Positions 54,728 to 64,000 of a stretch of 64,000 bases of DNA are shown here, piece by piece. Within the stretch, counting starts at the first letter, position 1, and each line of letters begins with the position of its first letter. Position numbers and translations under genes: made by a program. Source of the stretch: Streptococcus infantis (lineage in GTDB: Bacteria; Bacillota; Bacilli; Lactobacillales; Streptococcaceae); the NCBI RefSeq assembly GCF_000963255.1, contig NZ_JYOV01000022.1:142133-206132 (forward strand). Reading direction: 5' to 3'. Below the pieces are notes generated by a model. The model saw only the letters and a program-made list of their open reading frames with translations, was not told the origin of the DNA and did not search any database.

Positions 54728-55894
54728 TTAAAATTTAGCGAAAGTAGCAATGATTCGCTGGCAAACTTCTTCCAAGACAGATGTCGGCATGGCTACATTT
54801 AAGCGAGCATGGAGAGCTCCTTCTTCACCAAAGTCCAAGCCCCTGTTCAGGATAACCTTGGCTTCGTCTCTTAAAAGGCTTCTTAATTCTTCATCACGAA
54901 TATCGTAGGCTGAAAAATCAAGCCAAATGAGATAGGTTCCTTGAGGTTTCATGACCTTGATTTTCGTTTCTTTTCCAAACACATCGACGACATAATTGAT
55001 GTGTTTCTCAATCAGTTCTTTGAGTTCTGACAACCATTCTTCACCAGAGCGATAGGCTGCTTCTGTTGCCAAATATCCCAACCCTGAGATTTCATGTTGA
55101 TTATTAGCTAGCTGGCGCTTTTGGAAAGCCACTCTTAACTTAGGATTCTCGATAATAGCGTAGGAATTCTTTGTTCCCGCAATATTGAAGGTCTTGGTAG
55201 CGCTGCTTAAAATCAGTGAAAATTCTTTAAAATCTTCATTTACCGTATTGAATGACTGGTGTTTGTTTCCAAACAAGGCTAAGTCTTGGTGAATCTCATC
55301 AGACACCAACAAAACTCCATGTTTTTGACAAAGTTGTCCAATCTTCTCTAAGACTTCCTTCTCCCAAACACGTCCACCAGGATTATGAGGGTTGCAGAGA
55401 ACGTAAAGTTTCACATCCTCTTCAACAAAGTCTTTCTCTAATTGATCAAAGTCAATCTCAAAAAGTCCGTCTTTTTCTACTAGAGAGTTGGTGATTAGTC
55501 TACGATTATTAAGCTTAATACTGCGAGCAAAAGGAGGATAAACTGGTGTGTTAATGAGTACTGCTTCACCCTCTTTGGTAAAGGCTTGGATGGCTGTTGA
55601 AATAGCTGGTACTACTCCTTCGATAAAGACTAGGGCATCCTTATCAAAGCGATAGCCGTGCTGTTTTTCCTCCCAGTTTTGAACGGCTTCAATCAAGCCA
55701 TCACTAGCATAGGTATAGCCATAGACTAATTGCTCAGCATAGTCATGGACTGTCTGACGAATCTCAGGTAAGACTTCAAAGTCCATATCAGCGATCCAGG
55801 CTGGCAATACTTGACGGTCAGTCTCTGCTTCTTTCCATTTGTAGGTATGATGTCCAAAACGATTGGGCAAGGTCGTAAAATCATATTTTCCCAT
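54728..55894 (-). CDS. MalY/PatB-family PLP-dependent cystathionine beta-lyase
   Basis: This 388-residue PLP enzyme has the fold-type I aminotransferase shape, with NPHNPGGRVW near residue 165, VSDEIHQDLAL near residue 195, and the PLP-binding Lys in SSATKTFNIAGT near residue 230. MalY-type enzymes split cystathionine to homocysteine, pyruvate and ammonia. ATG 55892-55894 has AGGA 7 bases upstream inside the end of the preceding gene. Pairing with metB-type and a MET-box upstream support a role in methionine synthesis. Confidence 0.87.
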   Translation of the reverse strand: MGKYDFTTLPNRFGHHTYKWKEAETDRQVLPAWIADMDFEVLPEIRQTVHDYAEQLVYGYTYASDGLIEAVQNWEEKQHGYRFDKDALVFIEGVVPAISTAIQAFTKEGEAVLINTPVYPPFARSIKLNNRRLITNSLVEKDGLFEIDFDQLEKDFVEEDVKLYVLCNPHNPGGRVWEKEVLEKIGQLCQKHGVLLVSDEIHQDLALFGNKHQSFNTVNEDFKEFSLILSSATKTFNIAGTKNSYAIIENPKLRVAFQKRQLANNQHEISGLGYLATEAAYRSGEEWLSELKELIEKHINYVVDVFGKETKIKVMKPQGTYLIWLDFSAYDIRDEELRSLLRDEAKVILNRGLDFGEEGALHARLNVAMPTSVLEEVCQRIIATFAKF

Positions 55895-55898
55895 AGTT

Positions 55899-56993
55899 TT
55901 ATCCTTCCAAGGCTTGACGCAAGTCTTCAATCAAATCTCTAGCATCCTCAATACCAATAGACAAGCGCAAGAGGTCATCTGTCAATCCATAAGAATGACG
56001 AACCTCTGCAGGAATGTCTGCATGGGTTTGAGTAGTTGGGTAGGTAATCAGACTTTCTACACCACCCAGACTTTCAGCGAAAGAGAATACTTTCAAAGTA
56101 TTCAAGATATGAGGGATTCGTTTTTCATCCGCCACTTTAAAGGAAATCATCCCCCCACGACCTGTATACAAAACTTCTTTGACTGCAGGTGATTGTTCCA
56201 AAAAGGCTACGATTTCTTGAGCATTAGCTGTTGAGCGCTCCATACGAAGTGACAAGGTCTTGAGACCACGAATCAATTGATAACTATCAAATGGTGACAA
56301 GACAGCCCCTGTCGTATTGAGATTGTAAAAGAGTTTTTCGTATAAATCCGCACTATCTGTCACAACCACACCAGCTAGAACATCATTATGTCCTGCAAGG
56401 TATTTTGTCGCTGAATGAAGGACAATATCTGCTCCATCTTCAATTGGACGTTGGTAAATCGGGCTATAGAAGGTATTGTCGACGACAACTTTAGCACCCT
56501 TAGCATGAGCTAATGTTGACAATTTTTCAATATCAAATTCCAACATCAAAGGGTTGGTTGGTGTTTCAATATAGAGTACATCCACATCCTTTTCTAGCTC
56601 GGCAATTAGCTCTTCTTCTGTGTTTGCATAAGTAAAGTGGAAACGACCTTCCTGTTCCACTTGATTGAACCAACGGAAAGAACCACCGTAAAGGTCACGG
56701 ACAGCCAGAACCTTACTACCTACTGGAAAAATGCTAAAGGCCAACACAATAGCAGACATACCTGAACTAGTTGCTAGAGCATAGTGGGCTGATTCAATAG
56801 CTGCCAAGACTTCCTCTGCCTTGCTACGAGTTGGATTTTTGGTGCGGGTATAGTCAAATCCAGTTGACTGACCAAATTCTGGGTGCTGATAAGTCGTTGA
56901 AAAGTGAATAGGTGTAACCAAAGCACCTGTTGCCTCATCAGACTTGATCCCCGCTTGTGCTAAAATTGTGTTGATGTGAAATGATTTACTCAT
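55899..56993 (-). CDS. metB: Cystathionine gamma-synthase/lyase-type PLP enzyme
   Basis: This 364-residue enzyme belongs to the Cys/Met metabolism PLP family. TRTKNPTRSKAEEVLAAIE and SSGMSAIVLAFSIF lie in the N-terminal third, VLYIETPTNPLMLEFDI near residue 140, and the PLP Lys in VLHSATKYLAGHNDV near residue 195. It forms cystathionine from an activated homoserine and cysteine, or acts in sulfhydrylation; family members are hard to tell apart. GGAGG lies 6 bases before the ATG. The MET-box upstream and malY downstream make a transsulfuration operon. Confidence 0.87.
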   Translation of the reverse strand: MSKSFHINTILAQAGIKSDEATGALVTPIHFSTTYQHPEFGQSTGFDYTRTKNPTRSKAEEVLAAIESAHYALATSSGMSAIVLAFSIFPVGSKVLAVRDLYGGSFRWFNQVEQEGRFHFTYANTEEELIAELEKDVDVLYIETPTNPLMLEFDIEKLSTLAHAKGAKVVVDNTFYSPIYQRPIEDGADIVLHSATKYLAGHNDVLAGVVVTDSADLYEKLFYNLNTTGAVLSPFDSYQLIRGLKTLSLRMERSTANAQEIVAFLEQSPAVKEVLYTGRGGMISFKVADEKRIPHILNTLKVFSFAESLGGVESLITYPTTQTHADIPAEVRHSYGLTDDLLRLSIGIEDARDLIEDLRQALEG

Positions 56994-57069
56994 ACAATAC
57001 CTCCAAATCTATAGTAACTATTGTACCACTTATTTTGTATCCTTCGTTTTCTTGTTTTCAAGAGCTAGT

Positions 57070-57086
57070 TATAGTTTCAAACTATA
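57070..57086. promoter_or_regulatory. MET-box (MtaR/MetR-type operator) upstream of metB-malY
   Basis: TATAGTTTCAAACTATA is a perfect 17-bp palindrome identical to the MET-box pattern described for LysR-type methionine regulators of streptococci. It lies 77 bases upstream of the metB start. TACAAT on the minus strand near 57020 is a likely -10 box, placing the box upstream of the promoter, as expected for activation. Confidence 0.85.
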
Positions 57087-57087
57087 C

Positions 57088-57121
57088 AAAAACGATAGCT
57101 TCCTGAGAAACTATCGTTTTT
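57088..57121 (-). terminator. aliB terminator
   Basis: A perfect 11-bp stem AAAAACGATAG (57088-57098) with CTATCGTTTTT (57111-57121) has U-rich ends in both directions. It follows the aliB stop at 57139. Confidence 0.88.
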
Positions 57122-57138
57122 CCTGTTGCACTGACTGA

Positions 57139-59097
57139 TTATTTAACGTGTTTAGCTAATTCTTCTTGGGCTTTTTTGTTAGATTCTTCTTTTTCTTTTA
57201 GCCATTTTTCTTTAGCTTTTTCATACTCATCAGCCGTTACAGTCTTATCTTGCAACTTGAGATATTTGTATGATTCGACACCCTTATTTCCTGCTTGTGA
57301 GAATGGCGATGAGAATGGAACTGTCTTTCTCAAGGTCGGTGTTCCACCAAGAGAAACGTTTGGAATTGCAAGGGCGCTATCAACGAGCCAAGCTTGAACT
57401 TCAGCATATTTTTCATAACGTTTTGCTGGTTCTTGCTCCTTGTTCGCTTCTTCTAGCATTTGAGTGTAAGTATCGAGTCCAACTGCCTTAGCCTTGTCAT
57501 TTACCTCACCTGGTTCTAGACCAATGTTTTGCAACATACCCCCATTATTAACATTTAGGATATCAAGATAACTTGATGGATCCAAGTAGTCAGCACTCCA
57601 ACCACCATTATAAATATCAAAATCCTTTTGAGCTGCGGTTTGAGCTAGGTAGCTAGAATTATCGTAGTCATCTGTTGATAATTGTTGGATATCGATAACC
57701 ACATTCTCAGCCCCTAAGACAGATTCGATGGATTGTTTCAAAGAACTTGCTTCAAGTACACCTTTTTTAGCTGATTGGTCAACTGATACATCCAAGTGGA
57801 TTGGGAACTGCACACCCTTAGCTTCCAATTCTTTCTTAGCTTCTGCAAACTTAGCCTTAGCCTTGTCAGGATTGTAGTATGGGTCTTGTGCATCTGCAAA
57901 GTTGATTCCTTGCCATTCTTGGCCATAGTTGACCATCTTTTCTGAAACAACATCGCCAAAGTCTTTTCCGTTGATACTTACAAATGTTGGAGGTACAACT
58001 AGGTTACGAATAATCTTCGTTGCTCCGTCTTCCCCTTGAGATTGAGCTCCATAGGCTGTACGGTTATAAGCATAGTTGAAGGCTTGACGGAAGTTTTTAT
58101 TCAGAACTGCTTCTTGAGTTGATTTCTTTTCGATATCTGAGGATTTAGATGTGAAGTTATAAGATTTTCTGTCCAAGTTGAAGTTCAAGTAATAAGAAGT
58201 TGCGGTTTGCATACTATAAATGATGTTATCTTTGTTCTTCTCTTTAATTCCTTCAAAGCTTGAGCTATTTGGATAGAGACGTGCGTAGCTGTAGACTCCT
58301 TCTACAAAGTTACGAGCTAGTGCATCTTGGTCACTACCATCATAATAGGCCAATTTCACATCATCCACAAAGACATTTTTTTCATCCCAGTAGTTCGGAT
58401 TTTTCTTGAATTCGATGACAGATTTTGAAACAAAGGATTTCATCAAGAAAGGTCCATTGTACAAAATACTAGAAGGATCCACCTTACCAAAATCATCCCC
58501 TTTTGATTTCAGGAAGTCTGCATTGACAGGGAAGAGAATGGTTGATGTTGTTTTAGAATTCCAATAAGATTCTGGTCGTGTCAAAGTGTACTGAACTGTT
58601 TGGTCGTCAATCGCCTTAACACCGACAGTTGAAAAGTCAGTTGTTTTCCCGTTGATATAGTCATCCAAACCTGCTACAGAATCTTGAACCAGATACAAAG
58701 CCTCGGATTTTTTATCTGCAGCATATTTCAAACCAGTTACAAAATCTTGGGCAGTTACTGGAGCATATTCTTCACCTTCAGAGGTATACCACTTAGCATC
58801 TTTACGAAGTTTATAAGTGTATGTCAAACCGTCCTGAGAAACACTCCAATCCTCTGCTAAGGATGGAACGTAGTTACCGTATTGGTCATTTTCCATCAAC
58901 CCATCTACCAAATTGGTAACGATGTCATTAGTTGTTGCACGGTTTTCTGCAAGATAGTTCAAACTAGACGGATCGCTAGAATAGACATAGTTGTATGTTT
59001 TAGTTGAACTAGCTGAGTTGCTACAAGCCGCCAATAGTAGACCGGCACTTAGGGCAAGACCTGCCAGCGTCAGATATTTTGCCTTAGACTTTTTCAT
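57139..59097 (-). CDS. aliB: Oligopeptide-binding lipoprotein AliB
   Basis: This 652-residue lipoprotein has a type II signal peptide with lipobox LLAACSNS (Cys about 27). It belongs to the SBP_5 family of ABC transporter binding proteins (YVYSSDPSSLNYL; YNGGWSADYLDPSSYLDIL). In streptococci Ali proteins serve the Ami/Opp importer and also affect colonisation and signalling. ATG 59095-59097 is chosen because GGAGG lies 8 bases upstream and the protein begins MKKSKAKYLTLAG. No permease or ATPase gene is nearby, in keeping with an orphan binding protein. AliB is preferred over AliA by its position next to metB. Confidence 0.85.
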   Translation of the reverse strand: MKKSKAKYLTLAGLALSAGLLLAACSNSASSTKTYNYVYSSDPSSLNYLAENRATTNDIVTNLVDGLMENDQYGNYVPSLAEDWSVSQDGLTYTYKLRKDAKWYTSEGEEYAPVTAQDFVTGLKYAADKKSEALYLVQDSVAGLDDYINGKTTDFSTVGVKAIDDQTVQYTLTRPESYWNSKTTSTILFPVNADFLKSKGDDFGKVDPSSILYNGPFLMKSFVSKSVIEFKKNPNYWDEKNVFVDDVKLAYYDGSDQDALARNFVEGVYSYARLYPNSSSFEGIKEKNKDNIIYSMQTATSYYLNFNLDRKSYNFTSKSSDIEKKSTQEAVLNKNFRQAFNYAYNRTAYGAQSQGEDGATKIIRNLVVPPTFVSINGKDFGDVVSEKMVNYGQEWQGINFADAQDPYYNPDKAKAKFAEAKKELEAKGVQFPIHLDVSVDQSAKKGVLEASSLKQSIESVLGAENVVIDIQQLSTDDYDNSSYLAQTAAQKDFDIYNGGWSADYLDPSSYLDILNVNNGGMLQNIGLEPGEVNDKAKAVGLDTYTQMLEEANKEQEPAKRYEKYAEVQAWLVDSALAIPNVSLGGTPTLRKTVPFSSPFSQAGNKGVESYKYLKLQDKTVTADEYEKAKEKWLKEKEESNKKAQEELAKHVK

Positions 59098-59129
59098 TTC
59101 CAGAACCTCCAAATTTAAATATTTGTATC

Positions 59130-59158
59130 ATTATACAGCTATTGTTTTTTTTAGTCAA
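59130..59158 (-). promoter_or_regulatory. aliB promoter
   Basis: On the minus strand TTGACT (59153-59158) and TATAAT (59130-59135) are 17 bases apart, a near-consensus promoter about 33 bases upstream of the start codon. Confidence 0.88.
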
Positions 59159-59222
59159 GCGATTATAGACATAAATTAATCTTTTTTCTACAATTTTTAT
59201 TTTTTCTCTCTTTTTTAAATAA

Positions 59223-59274
59223 AAAATGAACAATTTAAACTTTTTTAGAGTTGAAAGTTCAAATTGTTCATTTT
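59223..59274 (-). terminator. ytgP terminator
   Basis: An 18-bp stem with a single G-U pair (59223-59240 with 59257-59274) is followed on the minus strand by TTTTTATTT. It lies after the ytgP stop at 59287. Confidence 0.88.
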
Positions 59275-59286
59275 ATTTATAAACTA

Positions 59287-60909
59287 TTATGATATTTTCA
59301 AGCGTTCTCGCAACTGGTCCGCTTTTACCTGTCCAATAACCTTATCCAAGAGACGAGTATAGAGACACATGACTCCGTAGAGACCACCACCGATTGTTCC
59401 GATTAGAAGAACGTAAAGGAAACTCCAGAAACGACCTGATGGTTGGAAGACAAAACCAATCATCCATTGTAAGAAGCCTACCAGAATAAACATGACTAAA
59501 GTCAAAATTGTGACTAAAATTGTTCTCTTCAGAATAATCTTTCGACGTGCACCTGTCACCTCACAGATATCTCGGTACATCAAGACATTTGGAATGATGA
59601 GACCAATTGTCGTTGAAATGAGGGGACCATAACTATGGAAAATCGCAATTGATGGTAATTGAAGAACAATCTTAGCAATTGAGCCATAAACAAAATACAA
59701 GACTGCTTTACGATTACGAAACATAGCTTGAAGCATCGGTGACAAGACCATGTACAAACCAAGAATAGTTGACTGTAAGACTGCAAAAACAAACAAGCCC
59801 ATCGCCAAACTATCTGGCTTACCATAAAAGACTGTATAGAGAGGTTCACCAACCATGACTACTCCAACAGTTGCTGGAAGTAAGAATAAGAAGAGCATGG
59901 TGATACTATCTTGAACGAGACGAGAAGCCGCTGGCAAATCACCCTTGACATAGTTCTCTGTCAAGAGAGGTAGCCCAACGCTACCAATCGAAACTCCAAC
60001 CGAAATCAAAATCATGGTGATTTTATTAGGATTGGCGGAGAAATAAGAAAACATGACAACCAAGTCTTCATTACTGTAGTTGGTAAACCACTTCATACTA
60101 TTGATAAAGGTCATTTGGTCCAAGATTTGGAAAAGCTGAATAGCCGAACCAGTCAAGATAAACGGAATTGCTTCCTTAATCGTATCAACCAAAAGACTCT
60201 TACTGTCAATCTTATCTCGTGTTTCAAAAACTTTTTGGAGCAATCCTTCCTTATAAAGGAAATAAAGCAAGACTGCAAAACTAGCTACCATTCCCACAAA
60301 AGCTGCAAAGGTAGATTGGGTAACAGCTGATAGATAATCCTTTGAACCGAGCTTCATGATGATAAAGGTTGCTAAGAGCATCCAAATGACACGGATAACC
60401 TGCTCAGCAATTTGACTCATGGCATAGGGCTTAAGATTATTCATCCCTTGGAAAAATCCACGGATAACACTCATAGACGGGAATATCAAGACAGCCCACG
60501 CTAGACTTTGCATAATGGGGATCAAGTCCTTACCGACTCCAGAAAGGTCCGCCAACCAAGGTGCAAAGAGGTATAAAATCAAGGCAAAGGCAAGTCCTAG
60601 CACAGTCATAAAGCCTAAGAAGCTCCGAATCAGGGCAAAACTATGCTCTTCCTCATGCATGGTATTGTATTTAGCGACCTGCTTAGCGACCGCTACCGGG
60701 ATACCTGCTGTTGAAATCAACAAGAACCAGGCGTAGATATTGTAGCCCATGGTGAAGAGGCCATTAGCCTTAGCTGCATAAGTCCCCATCCAGATATACC
60801 AAGGGATGATGTAGATGGCCCCGAGCAGGCGACTGATAAAGTTACTAGCCGTTAGCCAGGCAGTCCCTCGTAACATCTGGGCCTGCTGATGATTATTTTC
60901 GTTAGACAT
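59287..60909 (-). CDS. ytgP: MurJ-type lipid II flippase YtgP
   Basis: This 540-residue protein has 14 predicted membrane helices and belongs to the MOP superfamily. Segments such as LRGTAWLTASNFISRLLGAIYIIPW near the N-terminus (given in part) and VIRGFFQGMNNLKPYAMSQIAEQ near residue 150 match the YtgP/MurJ branch, which moves lipid II across the membrane. ATG 60907-60909 has GAGGA 4 bases upstream. It is divergent from murE, another wall gene. Some relatives of this branch flip teichoic or capsule precursors instead, so the substrate is likely but not certain. Confidence 0.82.
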   Translation of the reverse strand: MSNENNHQQAQMLRGTAWLTASNFISRLLGAIYIIPWYIWMGTYAAKANGLFTMGYNIYAWFLLISTAGIPVAVAKQVAKYNTMHEEEHSFALIRSFLGFMTVLGLAFALILYLFAPWLADLSGVGKDLIPIMQSLAWAVLIFPSMSVIRGFFQGMNNLKPYAMSQIAEQVIRVIWMLLATFIIMKLGSKDYLSAVTQSTFAAFVGMVASFAVLLYFLYKEGLLQKVFETRDKIDSKSLLVDTIKEAIPFILTGSAIQLFQILDQMTFINSMKWFTNYSNEDLVVMFSYFSANPNKITMILISVGVSIGSVGLPLLTENYVKGDLPAASRLVQDSITMLFLFLLPATVGVVMVGEPLYTVFYGKPDSLAMGLFVFAVLQSTILGLYMVLSPMLQAMFRNRKAVLYFVYGSIAKIVLQLPSIAIFHSYGPLISTTIGLIIPNVLMYRDICEVTGARRKIILKRTILVTILTLVMFILVGFLQWMIGFVFQPSGRFWSFLYVLLIGTIGGGLYGVMCLYTRLLDKVIGQVKADQLRERLKIS

Positions 60910-60978
60910 AACTTCCTCATTCAATTTTAATAACTAGGAAATGTTCCTTATCTTCCATTATAAACTTTTCCTTGTTAC

Positions 60979-61007
60979 TTGTAAAATTCAGACTTTCGGT
61001 TTACAAT
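60979..61007 (+). promoter_or_regulatory. murE promoter, predicted leaderless
   Basis: TTGTAA (60979-60984) and TACAAT (61002-61007) are 17 bases apart. The ATG begins at 61015, 7 bases after the -10 box, leaving no room for a ribosome binding site. Confidence 0.7.
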
Positions 61008-61014
61008 AGAAAGT

Positions 61015-62460
61015 ATGATAAAGATTGAAAACGTATTAGATATTTTAAAGAAAGATGATCTCTTCCGTGAGATCATCGACCAAGGGCATTACCACTACAA
61101 CTACAGTGATGTCGTTTTTGATAGCATCTGCTACGATAGCCGAAAAGCACAAAAAAATAGCCTCTTTTTTGTCAAAGGAGCAGCCTTCAAAAAAGAATTT
61201 CTCCTTTCGGCAATTGAACAAGGACTTGGTTGGTATGTAGCAGAACAAGACTATGAAGTAGGTATCCCTGTTATTGTCGTTAGCGATATCAAGAAAGCCA
61301 TGAGTTTGATTGCCATGGAATTTTATGGCAACCCTCAGGAGAAATTAAAATTACTTGCTTTCACTGGTACTAAAGGAAAAACAACCGCAGCTTACTTCGC
61401 CTACAACATCTTAAGTCAACAACATCGTCCAGCTATGTTATCAACCATGAATACGACCTTGGACGGCAAGATTTTCTTTAAATCTGCCCTGACTACTCCT
61501 GAGAGTATCGATCTCTTTGAGATGATGGCGCAAGCAGTTGATAACGGACGAACTCACCTTATCATGGAAGTATCCAGCCAAGCCTACTTGGTTAAACGAG
61601 TCTACGGACTGACCTTTGATGTCGGTGTCTTCCTCAACATTAGTCCTGACCATATTGGTCCTATTGAGCATCCGACCTTTGAAGATTATTTTTATCACAA
61701 GCGTCTCTTGATGAAAAATAGCAGAGCAGTTGTCATTAATAGCGATATGGACCACTTCTCTGTTCTGAAAGAACAAGTTGAGAACCAAGAGCATGACTTC
61801 TACGGTAACCAGTCAAGTAACCAAATTGAAAACTCCAAAGCCTTTAGCTTCTCAGCAATCGGTAAATTAGCTGGAGATTATGACATCCAGTTGATTGGGC
61901 ACTTCAACCAAGAAAATGCAGTCGCTGCAGGACTTGCCTGCCTTCGTCTAGGTGCTAGTCTTGAAGATATCAAAAAAGGGATTGCGTCTACTCGCGTCCC
62001 TGGTCGCATGGAAGTTCTCACACAGAAAAATGGCGCAAAAGTTTTCATTGACTACGCCCACAATGGTGACAGTCTTAAAAAACTAATCTCAGTTGTTGAA
62101 GCACATCAAACTGGAAAGATTGCTCTAGTGCTTGGCTCAACTGGAAACAAGGGAGAAAGCCGTCGCAAGGACTTTGGACTTCTCCTCAATCAACATCCTG
62201 AAATTCAAGTCTTTCTAACAGCTGATGATCCAAACTACGAAGATCCGATGGCCATTGCAGATGAAATCAGTAGCTATATCAGTCATTCCGTTGAAAAGAT
62301 TGCTGACCGTGAGCAAGCCATCAAGACTGCTATGGCTGTTACAAGTCAAGAACTGGATGCTGTAATTATCGCTGGTAAAGGAGCCGACTGCTACCAAATC
62401 ATCCAAGGGCAGAAAGAAGACTATCCTGGAGATGCTGCTGTTGCAGAACGTTATCTATAG
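61015..62460 (+). CDS. murE: UDP-MurNAc-L-Ala-D-Glu--L-lysine ligase
   Basis: This 481-residue cytoplasmic ligase adds L-lysine to the wall precursor. The UMP-binding region contains [17 protein letters not shown], the ATP loop is [16 protein letters not shown] near residue 118, and the carbamylated Lys region lies in [12 protein letters not shown]. The specificity loop reads DDPNYEDP near residue 403, the form associated with L-lysine; meso-DAP enzymes have DNPR. Length is normal. The left end of an insertion sequence begins 28 bases after the stop codon. Confidence 0.95.
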   Translation: MIKIENVLDILKKDDLFREIIDQGHYHYNYSDVVFDSICYDSRKAQKNSLFFVKGAAFKKEFLLSAIEQGLGWYVAEQDYEVGIPVIVVSDIKKAMSLIAMEFYGNPQEKLKLLAFTGTKGKTTAAYFAYNILSQQHRPAMLSTMNTTLDGKIFFKSALTTPESIDLFEMMAQAVDNGRTHLIMEVSSQAYLVKRVYGLTFDVGVFLNISPDHIGPIEHPTFEDYFYHKRLLMKNSRAVVINSDMDHFSVLKEQVENQEHDFYGNQSSNQIENSKAFSFSAIGKLAGDYDIQLIGHFNQENAVAAGLACLRLGASLEDIKKGIASTRVPGRMEVLTQKNGAKVFIDYAHNGDSLKKLISVVEAHQTGKIALVLGSTGNKGESRRKDFGLLLNQHPEIQVFLTADDPNYEDPMAIADEISSYISHSVEKIADREQAIKTAMAVTSQELDAVIIAGKGADCYQIIQGQKEDYPGDAAVAERYL

Positions 62461-62488
62461 TATATTTAAAGAAGGCTAGGAAAATCCC

Positions 62489-64000
62489 CAATGTCATTAA
62501 GTTAAGAAATTCAAATACAATTCTGTATTTGGGTTTCTTTTTTTATGTGCTAAACTGATAGTTAAGGAGGTACTTCCTATGATAAAACAGATAAAAGCCC
62601 ACTTGAATAAGAGTATTCAGAGTATCCTTGGTCAAAAAGTTGAGCTCGTCAAACAAGATGAACAGGCCTTTACTCGTAAAAGAAGGTTATCACTAGAAAC
62701 CATGATTCGTACCATTCTGGGAATGGGAGGAAAATCACTGTCAAAAGAATTACTAGATGCTAGACTGACAGTTTCAAATTCAGCCTTTGTTCAAAGACGC
62801 TATCAGATAAAACCTGAGGCTTTCTATACCTTATTTAAAGAATTTACAGCACCTATTCCACTTAACACCAATCTTCCGATATTCGCTGCAGATGGGAGTG
62901 ATATCTGTATTCCTCGAAATCCCATGGATACAGAAACCTCTATCCAAACCCAAACGGATGTTAAATCCTATAATCTCATACACATAAATGCCCTATACGA
63001 CTTGACGACTGGAGTGTATAGAGATGTTTCTATTCAAGACAAACATACGCAACATGAGCGCTTAGCTCTGATTCAGATGATGAAGGCTTCTCCCTTTCGA
63101 GAAAGCTCTTGTTATCATGGATAGAGGCTATGAAAGTTACAATCTCATGGCTCATTTTCAAGAAAAAGGATGGCTTTATATCATCCGAATTCGAGATGGA
63201 AAACAATCCATGCGTTCCTCCTTCAACTTGCCAAATACAGAGTGTTTTGATCAAAACTTTTCTCTAAAATTATCACGAAAGCAAACCAATCAGCTCAAAA
63301 AACTTTATCGTGATTTCCCCAATGACTATCATTTTATTCCACACAATTCTACTTTTGATTTTCTTCCAGAAACAAGTCAAAAACATGACCCTGTTGAACT
63401 ATACCAACTTCCTTTTCGTTTGGTGCGTTTAGAAGCGGAAGAAGGAAAATACGAAACTTTGGTGACAAATACAGACTATTCAGTCCAACAATTAAAAAAT
63501 CTCTACGCCAGCAGATGGGGCATAGAGACTAGTTTTCGTGACCTGAAATACAGTATTGGCTTGGTCAATTTTCATGCCAAAAAGAAGGAAGGGATTCTCC
63601 AAGAAATCTTTGCCCGATTTACAAATTTTAACTTTTGTCGTTGGGTAACCTCGCAAGTTGCCATCGACAGTAGTCACAAAAAACAAAGATATAAAGTGTG
63701 TTTCTCAGATGCGACTTATGCCTGCCGTTTGTTTTTTAACGGTTCCCTTTCTTCTCTCCAGTTGAAAAACTACCTCAAGAAACAGTTATCTATTATTCGA
63801 CCGAATCGAAAATATCCAAGAAAAATAAAGGCCCAATCGGTAATTGATTTCATCTATAGAGTAACATAAATCTCAAAAAATAGGGTGAAAAAACCTTTAT
63901 TTGTTATGCAAAAAAAATAGAAGATAGGATAGAGAATCACTTTGATGATCTCAATCCTATCTCCTATTCAAATAGTTAGATTACTAACTTAATGACATTG
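62489..64000 (+). mobile_element. IS4-family insertion sequence
   Basis: Inverted repeats of 16 bp, CAATGTCATTAAGTTA, lie at 62489-62504 and, in reverse complement, at 63985-64000. They enclose a transposase of IS4 type with the YREK signature. The right end coincides with the window edge, so the true terminal base and target duplication cannot be read; the element may extend a little beyond 64000. A palindrome with T run near the left end (62513-62540) may also terminate murE transcription. An unusual hairpin (GATAGGAT/ATCCTATC) lies at 63923-63961. Confidence 0.88.
62579..63869 (+). pseudogene. IS4-family transposase interrupted by a frameshift
   Basis: Two adjacent frames encode one transposase of about 430 residues. 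The first (62579-63124) contains the first catalytic Asp in IFAADGSDICIP; the second continues from about 63102 with the second Asp in VIMDRGYESYN and the YREK motif in YASRWGIETSFRDLK (the Glu is catalytic). The shift from the first to the second frame lies near 63100-63117 and equals one surplus or two lost bases. Programmed shifting is unusual in this family and no slippery site is evident, so inactivation is more likely. AGGAGG precedes the ATG. Confidence 0.85.

Overview
The window comes from a mitis-group Streptococcus (S. mitis / S. oralis / S. infantis type, close to S. pneumoniae). Evidence: low GC; pneumococcal-type BOX repeats; a choline-binding amidase; L-lysine-type MurE; MurT/GatD; CodY; the vex/vnc locus followed by fba; and gene blocks in the same order as in pneumococcus (greA-mltG-GNAT-GNAT-murC-unknown-SNF2-malY-metB-aliB-ytgP-murE and codY-cshA-oxidoreductase-murT-gatD-pepQ). 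The species cannot be fixed from this sequence alone.

Layout. 1-390: 3' end of a uracil permease and its terminator. 468-2157: two decayed membrane-protein genes (CPBP protease, DMT transporter). 2166-7026: serine hydrolase/cppA, an endonuclease-like enzyme, and a glucose/maltose-type PTS permease with a double LacI-family operator at its promoter. 7228-11029: radical SAM protein, tRNA methyltransferase MnmM, small coiled-coil protein, Na+/H+ antiporter. 11034-12204: a YihY membrane protein between two inverted BOX elements. 12258-18242: ATP-grasp enzyme, dicarboxylate/glutamate symporter, DUF3397, choline-binding amidase, small membrane proteins. 18583-21950: tRNA-Thr, an acetyltransferase and an ABC-2 exporter operon. 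22184-24016: four small genes, one frameshifted, that look like accessory cargo. 24104-30541: fba, vncS, vncR, vex3, vex2, vex1. 30675-34055: tRNA-Leu, pncA, codY, cshA. 34395-39130: hypothiocyanous acid reductase-like flavoprotein, murT-gatD, pepQ. 39175-44297: acetyltransferases, nadE-pncB, a small XRE regulator with its membrane partner, a HAD phosphatase. 44398-60909: amino acid permease, greA, mltG, murC, an SNF2/SWIM helicase, malY-metB under a MET-box, aliB, ytgP. 61015-64000: murE and an IS4-family insertion sequence with a frameshifted transposase.

Functional links. Cell-wall synthesis and remodelling dominate: murC, murE, murT-gatD, ytgP (lipid II flippase), mltG, and the choline-binding amidase. 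NAD salvage is represented three times (pncA next to codY; pncB-nadE as an overlapping pair). Nutrient regulation is visible as a CodY box at codY, a MET-box at metB, a cre-like site at the ABC-2 promoter and tandem LacI-type operators at the PTS gene. Four genes (radical SAM, DUF3397, murT, murE) have a -10 box 6-8 bases from their start codon and probably give leaderless mRNAs.

I found no CRISPR array, prophage, restriction system or complete integrative element, and no clearly new multi-gene system. The best leads are the small accessory cluster at 22184-24016, the exact 11-bp direct repeats beside tRNA-Thr, the leaderless cell-wall genes, and a vex-vnc locus with no room for pep27.
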